Shown piece by piece: positions 27,601-32,008 of a DNA stretch of 64,000 nucleotides. Under the pieces are notes generated by a model that saw only the letters and a program-made list of their open reading frames with translations, did not search any database and was not told the origin of the DNA. The stretch lies in the NCBI RefSeq assembly GCF_040954645.1, contig NC_092803.1, positions 84,430,417-84,494,416 of the forward strand, read 5' to 3'. The DNA is from Diabrotica undecimpunctata. Its lineage: Eukaryota > Arthropoda > Insecta > Coleoptera > Chrysomelidae. Each line of letters begins with the position of its first letter. Position 1 is the first letter of the stretch. The position numbers and the translations under genes were made by a program.

Positions 27601-28478
27601 CCAAAAGATCTTCAGATACTTGTTTATTAGAATTAGTAAGCACTGAAAGTAAAGATTGAAACTAATCTTGAGACATTGTCATCATAGTAGGAGCAGAACA
27701 CTCTCCTGTAAGATTTTGTGAATTGGCTTTCTGCATTGTTCAAGATATAACAGACAACGAAATATCACTAAATATGCAATAAAATTATTTTATTGTAAAA
27801 CTGAAATTGAAAATTGAAACTTATTGAAAAAGTTGTATAATTATATATTTTAATAGAAAATCTGAACAAATTGGATAAAATTTTACAATTGGCAACAAAA
27901 TGTTGAAAAAATTTGAAGAACTACGAAATTAGGTTAGACATAGGCAACACTGCGTAGAACGACAAACGAAAACGACATGATCACGTCGATCCAAAATCGA
28001 TATGCCGGCATGGACAAGCGTAAAACCGCGCGAAATGGATGGTGCCATTCTGTGAAAGTAGAGTTAATGATTCAAAAAAATACTTACAGCGAAATCTACG
28101 GTATCAAAAGCACTTTAACACTTACGAAATAATGTTCATTCTCGGCCACTAGTTGGGACGCCAGGTTTAAGGGGATGGTTAGGTTGGGATGTGATTCTCG
28201 AGAAATAAGGGTTTATTTCGTAATAACTTCACTGCAAATAGGTAGCAACGCATAGGTTGATGTAAATGATAATAAAACACATTGCTTGATGTGGTGTATT
28301 CAGATGAAAAATAAAACAATAGACATTATTAAAACTACATTATACAGATACACACATGTTGGTTGTTATATAGACAATATGACAATGCCATGCCAATTAA
28401 TATGGCAGACAACCGTTGACAGCATCCTACGTCACATGACGTCACAATGGTTGACAGGGTTGCCAAGTATAATCTTGT

Positions 28479-28575
<97 letters not shown>

Positions 28576-30389
28576 TCACATATATATACATACATTTATT
28601 TGCATTTTACTAAATCTGGTGTATAATAGAGCTACCCGTCACAACAAACAAAATTATTCAAACCAATTTGGTCGTCAACGTTCGATAATTGGGAATACTA
28701 CTAAAAAAAGATACAGGGTATCCGAGAGTGACAGAAAAAAATATTAGAAGGATACATGAGAAAATTATTCCCGAGCTGTAAAAAATACTACACCATTATA
28801 AGATTCTTAGTAAAGATACGAATCAATAAAACTTACAGTTGGATGAATGTGTTATTTCATCATCAAGTTTATTATTGCAATAATAAACCAAAGGTAAACA
28901 TATAAATTAAACACGTTTTTTCTCTTTTCTTTTAGTTATTTTAACATTCATTAGTGCCACATGTATGTTTTGCATTTACTTTGCTAGGAGTTCACTAGCT
29001 GTAACCATTTTATCGGCAGCTGGAACAGCTGTTGGAAGTGTACCGGAAAACCTATTACTGACTATAACTTTAGAATTGTTCCCAACAACTTTAAGGTAAG
29101 TTAGTGTTTTTTGCTGATTGATTAGAATATATATCAACCCATTTATATGTTAAAAAGAAGTATTTGCACTGAGCACCCACATGAAATGTAGCAGGTACAG
29201 AACATACCCTTGAACACTATATATCGACAAGCGATGTAAATGAGTCGAACAAATAAATAGCTGATAAACTAGCACAATCATGATTCTGTCCAATCATTAA
29301 ACGAAATTTAAAGATTGTTTTAGAAACAATACCATAATAAAAGAAAGAAAATAATTACAAAGTGAAAGAAACATTGATCCACAACAAATAAGGGCACTTA
29401 ATAAAGAAATATCGAATGCCAAGAGAAGAGATATTAGAAAATTTCAAAACAAAAGAATTGTACAAACGATAGAATAAAATAGAAGCGTGAAAGTAATGAA
29501 ATGAAAAGTAGCACTAAGTAGAAATGAAATCTAAGCGATAAATGTGGTAATGTAACAACAAACAGAGAATCAATAATAAAAATAGTTTAAGAATTCTACA
29601 AGATGTTGTATACCTATAACAAACCAACATTGACATAAATCACATCCACAGATAAAAAGTACAAAACCAAGATACTCTGCCCATTCTTAATTTTACAAAC
29701 ACATCTGAATGTAAACTATAAGGGACACAATAATGAGGAAATCATTATTGGGCATAACTTGGAGTCACAGAATAGGAAACGAAGTGACACGGTAAATTCG
29801 TAGAATTGATGTATATGATATTATATAGCACATAGTTAAACTTAAATGTAGGTGGGTAGAACATATATTCAGAATTAAATACAATGGACTAGAAAAACTT
29901 TAGAATGGAAATCAAGAGTGAATCCGGGAAGTAGGTATCCCAAAAAGATTGACTGACATTAAGATTGTCTTTTTTATAAATTATAAATTTAGATCTATAT
30001 AGTAACTAATTTGTGTTTATTTTTAGAACAATAGCGTTATCAATTCATCTAACAGCACAGCGTTTCGGTACTACTCTAGGAAATGCAATTTTTCCCTACT
30101 TAGTTCAGATGGGATGCTTACCTCCATTTTTATTTATAGGAATATTTGCATCTGGTAAGGAAACTTCTATATTTCAATAATATTTAAGAGCTATATTTTT
30201 AAAGCATTCTAAAAATATGTAAATCTTTGTGTAATAATTCTTGTAACTATGTTTTTGACCTAAAAAATTAGGATAGTTTTTGATAAATTTATATTTAAAT
30301 TAAAATATATTTATAATGTATATTTTGTTTTAGCCACTGGACTATTATCAATGCTGTACTCAAATACAGAAAACAAACCATTAGTTTAA
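848..30389 (+). CDS. SV2-like MFS transporter, last seven exons (5' part outside window)
   Basis: The joined exons 848-1032, 16096-16259, 18028-18178, 18393-18507, 28936-29095, 30027-30154 and 30334-30389 give about 318 residues ending at TAA. Every intron has GT-AG ends and the phases fit (0,2,0,1,2,1). The protein starts in a TM6-like helix followed by the sugar-transporter signature PESPKYLM. A cytoplasmic loop, TM7, a lumenal loop with sequons NGT and NIT between TM7 and TM8, and TM8-TM12 follow, including ELFPTTLRT and [12 protein letters not shown]. This layout is that of the insect synaptic vesicle glycoprotein 2-like family (usually about 500 aa), so roughly the N-terminal third lies upstream. 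The family sits in vesicle or plasma membranes; the substrate is unknown. Family assignment is by motif and topology, not by a database search. No frameshift or stop was seen, so the gene looks functional despite introns of 15 and 10 kb. Confidence 0.85.
1033..1765. other. intron sequence without recognisable feature
   Basis: Low-complexity AT-rich intron following exon A. No coding similarity, repeat pair or RNA gene was recognised. Confidence 0.6.
1766..1798. repeat. perfect 15-bp hairpin, 3-nt loop
   Basis: TTAAACAAGGAAAGA (1766-1780) is followed by loop CTC and its exact reverse complement (1784-1798). Fifteen paired bases with no mismatch are unusual by chance. Confidence 0.75.
1878..2728. 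mobile_element. 850-bp region flanked by long imperfect inverted repeats
   Basis: The left arm (about 1878-1965) contains TACGCATCACGGTTCGTAGA and TTGCCTCTTCCGAC. The right arm (about 2640-2728) carries the inverse, GTCGGAAGAGGCAA and AAGTCTACGAACCGTG. Weaker similarity continues inward around GACGTCAC. Nothing coding was recognised between the arms. It is probably a non-autonomous transposon or foldback element; the ends are not defined. Confidence 0.5.
2859..3321 (+). pseudogene. C2H2 zinc-finger N-terminal part of a MULE-like transposon protein
   Basis: From 2887 the reading frame encodes two C2H2 fingers (C-x2-C-x12-H-x4-H: CTYCDRQF...H..H and CPLCDYTA...H..H). A segment [15 protein letters not shown] follows; this kind of module precedes the transposase core in Mutator-like proteins of insects, by my recollection of the family. 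An ATG at 2859 opens a different frame. The two frames meet near AAGTGTGGAATG, where a missing TG dinucleotide would join a third, degenerate finger, so the gene is frameshifted. It is followed by unrelated sequence and the same protein seems to resume at about 4076. Confidence 0.55.
3322..4075. other. non-coding block with clustered ACCGGAAGT motifs
   Basis: No ORF similarity. Exact ACCGGAAGT or its complement occurs at 3611, 3756, 3776, 3862 and 3880, plus ACCGGAATG at 3630. Two of the pairs are inverted. The block interrupts the MULE-like remnant and is probably another insertion. Confidence 0.6.
4076..4388 (+). pseudogene. MULE-like transposase fragment
   Basis: The frame encodes [52 protein letters not shown] and VLFYKP. 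This string of motifs matches the region before the catalytic core of insect Mutator-like/SWIM-type proteins as I remember them. It has no ATG of its own and ends at TAA 4383-4385 without any catalytic domain. With the zinc-finger remnant at 2859-3321 it probably made one protein. Confidence 0.45.
4521..6033 (+). pseudogene. decayed DDE transposase of an unnamed insect family
   Basis: Four collinear coding fragments are separated by frameshifts. They are 4521-4757 (acidic linker), 4742-4975 (cysteine pair, [18 protein letters not shown]), 5094-5387 ([26 protein letters not shown]) and 5800-6033 ([16 protein letters not shown], then [20 protein letters not shown]). The order linker, HYCR...YLEP, SD-x-CGYQN, IERR is that of a transposase-like family common in insects and aphids. 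I cannot name the superfamily. The aspartate in YSDSCGYQN would be a catalytic residue. A (TA)n tract at 5494-5535 and a deletion sit in the middle, so it is inactive. Confidence 0.5.
5494..5535. repeat. (TA)n microsatellite
   Basis: About 42 bp of TA dinucleotides inside the decayed transposase. Confidence 0.95.
6507..6756. repeat. 14-bp inverted repeat pair plus an 11-bp hairpin
   Basis: CAAGACCTCGTATG (6507-6520) is matched inverted by CATACGAGGTCTTG (6681-6694). Just outside the right arm, ATGAAACCTGC (6724-6734) and its exact complement (6746-6756) form a hairpin with an 11-nt loop. It could be the ends of a small non-autonomous element; no target duplication was found. Confidence 0.55.
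7120..7940 (+). pseudogene. RTE-like LINE remnant (linker and start of RT)
   Basis: Broken + strand frames encode [19 protein letters not shown], a typical linker between endonuclease and RT. They then encode [28 protein letters not shown] and [10 protein letters not shown], equivalent to the GPDxIPxExLK ... LFNxIYxTGxIPxxWL stretch of RTE-type RTs (compare 56930-57060 in this window). Several stops and frameshifts make it a fossil. It stops just left of the long-TIR element. Confidence 0.6.
8841..9035 (-). pseudogene. cysteine-rich C-terminal fragment inside the long-TIR element
   Basis: A 64-residue ORF has the pattern [24 protein letters not shown], then an acidic tail ([10 protein letters not shown]...DNENDV). 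Many insect transposon proteins end in a CxC-like module (C-x-C...C...C-x-C...C-x-N) followed by an acidic tail, so this may be the last exon-sized scrap of the transposase that moved this element. The start at 9035 is an ATG but the ORF is probably truncated. The assignment is inference. Confidence 0.35.
9106..9545. repeat. dispersed repeat, copy 2, with Penelope-like tail
   Basis: Aligns with 476-812 and continues into GATGATGCTTTCTGAGCAG, AGCGAAACGTCTTC and GAAGTAGCCACTAGTACC. Similar 'GAAGATGCTTTGCA...AGCGAAACCGG' text occurs at 35291-35330. Such GATGATG...GAAACG tails are common at Penelope-like element ends. No ORF. Confidence 0.5.
9575..9620. repeat. (TA)n microsatellite
   Basis: About 46 bp of TA directly after repeat copy 2, inside the long-TIR element. 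Confidence 0.95.
10186..10651. other. intron sequence without recognisable feature
   Basis: A-rich intron stretch. Nothing recognised on either strand. Confidence 0.5.
10652..11211 (-). pseudogene. transposon-associated C-terminal domain, frameshifted
   Basis: Two overlapping - strand frames (11211-10972 and 11050-10652) join at an A10 run (11032-11041) where a single base shift links them. The result is a lysine-rich N-terminal part, an acidic linker and a compact domain: [39 protein letters not shown], and [11 protein letters not shown]. Domains of this form (GDYVLVxY...YPGKI...W.WP...RG.Y.V.E) close many insect transposon-derived proteins. I do not know which superfamily this belonged to. 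No catalytic core is nearby. Confidence 0.4.
11212..11858. other. intron sequence without recognisable feature
   Basis: Intron sequence up to the TA flank of the next transposon; no coding or repeat signal recognised. Confidence 0.5.
12781..15263 (+). mobile_element. IS630/Tc1-mariner-type transposon with DD82E transposase
   Basis: The ends are an exact 34-bp inverted repeat, from ATATTTGAAGAATAAGCTGG onward, ending TTCTCAGAA (about 12788-12821 and 15221-15255). It is extended outward by CCTATA with one mismatch and one indel. About 2.48 kb long. It carries one transposase gene (13446-14807) in the middle. A TA precedes the left end (12778-12779); the right flank reads TG, so the duplication is unresolved or decayed. 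It lies inside the element 11861-15395. Confidence 0.7.
13446..14807 (+). pseudogene. DDE transposase, DD82E spacing, three lesions
   Basis: ATG at 13446 opens an N-terminal helix-turn-helix region ([15 protein letters not shown]..., [14 protein letters not shown]) and the linker [10 protein letters not shown]. After a one-base frameshift in a T8 run (about 13755-13762) come [16 protein letters not shown] and the catalytic core: [22 protein letters not shown], and [15 protein letters not shown]. Counting residues between the second D and the E, through one in-frame TAG (14456-14458), gives 82, far longer than the 34-39 usual in Tc1/mariner. A third one-base shift near 14730 leads to an acidic tail ending [12 protein letters not shown]82E group of IS630-Tc1-mariner elements (I recall the name Sailor) fits. 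This copy is inactive. Confidence 0.75.
15398..16095. other. intron sequence before exon B
   Basis: No coding or repeat signal recognised apart from the splice acceptor at 16095. Confidence 0.5.
16096..16259 (+). CDS. SV2-like exon B (central loop, start of TM7)
   Basis: The acceptor TTTTTAG ends at 16095 and the donor ATGAG|GTAAGA follows 16259. Phase 0 in and phase 2 out matches its neighbours. It encodes the end of the cytoplasmic loop, a short segment [15 protein letters not shown] and the start of TM7 ([14 protein letters not shown]). The preceding intron is 15063 bp. Confidence 0.82.
16640..16815 (+). pseudogene. LINE C-terminal fragment
   Basis: One frame reads [12 protein letters not shown] and a shifted frame reads [21 protein letters not shown] followed by [13 protein letters not shown]. 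Together they mirror the [14 protein letters not shown]...NVEVLxRM...KLEYLGHVMR stretch at 58035-58190. It is a frameshifted scrap of an RTE-type LINE within a transporter intron. Confidence 0.55.
16821..18027. other. intron sequence between exons B and C
   Basis: About 17500-17830 has lysine/asparagine-rich frames that may be LINE debris. Nothing firm was recognised. Confidence 0.4.
18028..18178 (+). CDS. SV2-like exon C (end of TM7, glycosylated lumenal loop)
   Basis: The acceptor CTTTTTAG ends at 18027 and the donor GTG|GTAAGT follows 18178. It encodes LKFWLPGIF, where FWLP is typical of this family, then a polar loop with two N-glycosylation sequons (NGT, NIT) and two cysteines. The long lumenal loop between TM7 and TM8 is a hallmark of SV2-type transporters. 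Confidence 0.82.
18393..18507 (+). CDS. SV2-like exon D (TM8)
   Basis: The acceptor TTTTTCTAG ends at 18392 and the donor TGTA|GTAAGT follows 18507, 38 codons plus one base. It encodes the membrane segment [20 protein letters not shown] followed by the short basic turn VGVKRLC, where MFS proteins carry the cytoplasmic G-x-K/R-R loop. The upstream intron is only 214 bp. Confidence 0.83.
19080..19275 (-). pseudogene. hAT transposase C-terminal dimerisation region
   Basis: The - strand frame contains [37 protein letters not shown] and TYLSNI. This corresponds to the STYxCExxFSxMxxIKxKxRxxLxDxxLxxxLR block that closes hAT transposases. It belongs to the fragment at 21960-23945, from which it is separated by a LINE insertion. 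Confidence 0.65.
19307..21944 (-). mobile_element. 5'-truncated RTE/BovB-like LINE with 11-bp TSD
   Basis: It is flanked by TCTCAAGGCTT at 19296-19306 and 21945-21955, an exact 11-bp target duplication. The 3' end (left) is a short GAA-repeat tail, as in the full-length relative at 54925-58392. The 5' end starts within the endonuclease domain. An internal gap of about 80 residues lies between the endonuclease piece (ending near NERGD) and the piece starting at 21541. Confidence 0.8.
19312..21541 (-). pseudogene. LINE endonuclease/reverse transcriptase, broken
   Basis: Three frames in order. 21541-20375 covers the end of the endonuclease ([19 protein letters not shown]), the linker and RT with [15 protein letters not shown] and [14 protein letters not shown]. 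20353-19958 covers RT with [20 protein letters not shown] and the catalytic-site region [12 protein letters not shown]. 19800-19312 covers the C-terminal domain with [10 protein letters not shown] and [16 protein letters not shown]. The catalytic YADD motif is SAND, so one of its two aspartates is lost. Frameshifts occur near 20360 and 19900. It is clearly non-functional and close in sequence to the intact copy at 55335-58376. Confidence 0.8.
21960..23945 (-). pseudogene. hAT transposase, N-terminal and central part
   Basis: Reading down the - strand, broken frames give [21 protein letters not shown] near 23900, [12 protein letters not shown] near 23480, [21 protein letters not shown] near 22450 and [20 protein letters not shown] near 22340. 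These are the successive landmarks of ZBED5/GTF2IRD2-like hAT proteins: ALxIAxxKKPF, CTDGAPAMxG, LRxKVLxRVFELRxExxxFL and LxDIxxHLNxLNxxLQG. Many stops and frameshifts are present. Confidence 0.6.
23946..24439. other. intron sequence between hAT remnant and Penelope fragment
   Basis: Nothing recognised. Confidence 0.45.
24440..24676 (+). pseudogene. Penelope-like element, GIY-YIG domain C-terminus
   Basis: The 77-residue frame [59 protein letters not shown] matches the end of the Penelope GIY-YIG endonuclease module: EHxxxTGHxIDWxxxxIL...RxxxExxxIxK...N...D...LxxxY. The upstream catalytic part is absent. A GATGAAGCTATTAAATAAATATCG tail lies further 3' near 24962. Truncated copy in a transporter intron. 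Confidence 0.6.
25040..25343 (-). repeat. Gypsy 3' LTR
   Basis: 304 bp, matches 28167-28482. It differs mainly by lacking about 10 bp around ACATGACGTC present in the 5' LTR. Confidence 0.85.
25344..25356 (-). other. Gypsy polypurine tract
   Basis: On the - strand AAAGGGGGAGGA stands immediately before the TG start of the 3' LTR, the expected place for plus-strand priming. Confidence 0.75.
25593..26720 (-). pseudogene. Gypsy protease and reverse transcriptase, truncated
   Basis: A 375-codon frame begins near the protease active site ([11 protein letters not shown], with D-T-G) and retains LLGIDFL. It continues into RT: KEEI-like linker, [64 protein letters not shown] and the catalytic box [10 protein letters not shown]. 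It stops at the RT thumb (CTFVRSSSI), so the connection, RNase H and integrase domains are gone. The catalytic aspartates are still present. Confidence 0.85.
26945..27643 (-). pseudogene. Gypsy gag (capsid and degenerate zinc knuckle)
   Basis: 27643-27185 encodes the capsid region with [20 protein letters not shown], the W-W...W landmark of retrotransposon gag. 27166-26945 encodes a basic tail and a zinc knuckle [14 protein letters not shown], in which the second cysteine is replaced by tryptophan. A stop or frameshift near 27185 separates the two. The start codon used in life is not certain. Confidence 0.75.
28145..28165 (-). other. Gypsy primer-binding site candidate
   Basis: On the - strand TGGCGTCCCAACTAGTGG follows the LTR end with a few bases of spacer. 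TGG pairs with a tRNA CCA end; which tRNA was not determined. Confidence 0.55.
28167..28482 (-). repeat. Gypsy 5' LTR
   Basis: 316 bp, matches 25040-25343. Read on the - strand it starts TGTAACAAG and ends CCCCTTAA before the primer-binding site. Confidence 0.85.
28486..28574. repeat. (TA)n microsatellite
   Basis: About 89 bp of TA dinucleotides starting in the right TSD of the Gypsy element, which suggests insertion next to or into the tract. Confidence 0.95.
28867..28888. repeat. 22-bp perfect palindrome near exon E
   Basis: GTTTATTATTG is followed at once by its exact reverse complement, 48 bp before the acceptor of exon E. Confidence 0.7.
28936..29095 (+). CDS. SV2-like exon E (TM9-TM10)
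   Basis: The acceptor TTCTTTTAG ends at 28935 and the donor TTAAG|GTAAGT follows 29095. It encodes two membrane segments and ends in [10 protein letters not shown], the conserved TM10-TM11 loop of SV2-like and organic-ion MFS carriers. The 10.4-kb upstream intron is filled by hAT, LINE, Penelope and Gypsy insertions. Confidence 0.83.
29650..29975 (+). pseudogene. LINE C-terminal fragment (intron between exons E and F)
   Basis: Broken + frames give [38 protein letters not shown] and [13 protein letters not shown]. This is the RRMLGxSxRDRIxNExIRRRTxVxD...KLKWxWAGHIARxxDxRW...RPxxRWxDDI tail of RTE/BovB-type and related LINEs. Several stops; only the tail is retained. The first part of this intron (29096-29650) shows nothing clear. 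Confidence 0.55.
30027..30154 (+). CDS. SV2-like exon F (TM11, start of TM12)
   Basis: The acceptor TTTTTAG ends at 30026 and the donor TCTG|GTAAGG follows 30154. It encodes [19 protein letters not shown] and [19 protein letters not shown], the usual R-x-G helix and G-C-x-x-P-F motif of this family. Confidence 0.83.
30334..30389 (+). CDS. SV2-like terminal exon G
   Basis: The acceptor TTTTGTTTTAG ends at 30333. The exon finishes TM12 (TGLLSMLYS) and the short cytoplasmic tail NTENKPLV, then TAA at 30387-30389. A tail of T-E-x-K-x-L form is usual for insect SV2-like proteins. Confidence 0.82.
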
Positions 30390-30434
30390 GATTTTAATTT
30401 ATTTTAAAACATTAAGTAGGAATATATTTTTTAG

Positions 30435-30440
30435 AATAAA
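30435..30440 (+). promoter_or_regulatory. polyadenylation signal of the SV2-like gene
   Basis: AATAAA lies 46 bases past the stop codon, giving a short 3' UTR. The position and exact consensus support it; the cleavage site is not defined. Confidence 0.6.
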
Positions 30441-30594
30441 ATGACTTGTTTCAATTTCAACATAGATATTCCTTAAAAATCATTTTTTATTAATATTAAA
30501 AAATAAGTTCAAACCTTCTTCTATCCTTTGAGTATGTTAGGCTTATTTTATTTTAAAACATTGTTTTTTATTTGATAATAAAGCGCTCATTTGC

Positions 30595-31195
30595 GGAAGC
30601 TCATGCGGACCCTGTTGACTGCCGAAGCCGCTCTAAATAATTCTTCACTATTACATACAAACCATTCCCTCAAGTTTTTAAGCCGGGATTTTCTTATACT
30701 CACCACAGGTCTAAGTAATCAAGTTTTCGTCTTTTAATAGTTAATATTATTTCCACTTCATTTTCCATCCATCTAGTTCCACGTTTGACATTCTTTGAAT
30801 CCATGATAGGATTCTTCTGTAATACCAAAATTCAAATGACCCAACTTAATTATATGCACTTATTATTTTAGTGCGTAAAGCTGTGCATTTAAGTACTAGT
30901 GCATAATTATTTAGTATTCAAGCCATAAAAAAGAGTAGAGAAAACGTAACACCGAAGCATCCTTGGGCGTAGGTCTAACGTTATATATTGACAACAAAGA
31001 CAAATTTGATGTTTCTATCTATCTATGTTCCCAAGTATTTGTAGGTATACACACTCTCAATTACAGCATCTTCAATAATCGATTGGATGTTTGCATCTGC
31101 TGATTTAGTCATGGCTATACATTTAGTTTTCTTCAAATTAATATTCAGCTCGTTAAGAAATTTTGCGATTGCAGACTCATTAGTTTAATGAACTA
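30595..31195 (-). pseudogene. LINE 3' part, inverted relative to its right neighbour
   Basis: On the - strand from about 31190: FLNELNINLKKTKCIAMTKS, VYTYKYLGT, then toward 30600 FEFWYYRRIL, SNVERGTRWM and IKRRKLDYL. This is the segment just after RT through to the C-terminus of an RTE-like LINE. It lies immediately downstream of the transporter gene. It meets a + strand RT segment head to head at about 31195. Confidence 0.6.
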
Positions 31196-31765
31196 TGCCG
31201 TTAAAATATTATTGCATATCCTTCTAAACAGAATTAGCAATACATCTGAAGAAATATTTTGTTAAGAGCAGTGTGGGTTCAGAAGGTGCCTTGGAACTAG
31301 GGAAGCACTTTTTTCTATGGAAACACAACGATATGTTGGGAAGTAAGAAAACACATATACATGTGCTTCATGGATTTTGAAAAGGTATTGGATTACGTAC
31401 AGCATACCAAATTAATTACCGCCTTAAAGAGCGTTCAAATAATAAAGACATCAAACTTACTGCCAAATTTTACTGAAAGTAAACAGACATTATTAGTACA
31501 AACGACAGAGAATCAGACAGTTGTATATTCTGTCGTACCCCCTTTAATGTGTATTATAAGAATATATGTATGGACGCTTTAAAAAATCAAAAGTAATTAT
31601 CGTAGGAGAAATAATTAAAAATATCAGATATGCCAACGATACTGTGATTCTAGCTGGAAACATCGACGACCTTCAGAAACAAATCAATACAGTTGACATA
31701 GAATGAGAAAATTTAGCTGTCTTTAAACATCCACAAAACTAAATATATGGTTACAAGTAAAGTAT
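31196..31765 (+). pseudogene. LINE reverse transcriptase segment, + strand
   Basis: Frames read [68 protein letters not shown] and, after a frameshift, SLNIHKTKYMVTSK. These are RT palm motifs of the same general LINE type. The catalytic box reads YAND instead of YADD. The right end stops where the inverted neighbour's sequence would begin. Confidence 0.65.
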
Positions 31766-31789
31766 GGTGACCAATGTTTTTCCTAAGGC

Positions 31790-31966
31790 TACGAAAGTAT
31801 CTGCCTGTTGCACCACCACTGAAATACTCGAGGGGACCTATCAAATTAAGTTACCGCCTGGATGTAAACTACGAACCAATAACGAAGTTACACCAATTCC
31901 AAGACAACAATAATTAAAGAAGAACCACTAACATTATCAAAAGTCAAGATTACGACTATTCCAAAC
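31790..31966 (+). other. short coding-like remnant abutting a BEL/Pao LTR
   Basis: One open frame of about 50 codons (SACCTTTEILEGTYQIKLPP, GCKLRTNNEVTPIP) ends just before the LTR start at 31967. The Cys/Pro pattern is loosely like surface proteins of insect retroelements, but this is weak. It could equally be part of an unrelated element. Confidence 0.2.
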
Positions 31967-32008
31967 TGTTGGAATATCTCCAACCTAAAGTTACTTTGTT
32001 CCCTTTTA

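Larger units (their letters stand above)
25040..28482 (-). mobile_element. Gypsy-type LTR retrotransposon, internally deleted, TSD TACAT
   Basis: The LTRs at 25040-25343 and 28167-28482 are nearly identical by eye. Read on the - strand they run TGTAACAAG...CCCCTTAA. Exact 5-bp duplications TACAT flank the element (25035-25039, 28483-28487). PBS, PPT, gag, protease and part of RT are present, but RNase H and integrase are missing between about 25356 and 25593. It cannot move by itself; it could only be mobilised in trans. It lies in the 10.4-kb transporter intron, antisense to the gene. Confidence 0.85.

Noticed and set aside
31790..31966. Envelope gene remnant
   Set aside because: Only about 50 codons with a loose Cys/Pro pattern; not enough to call, so listed at low confidence as an unassigned remnant.
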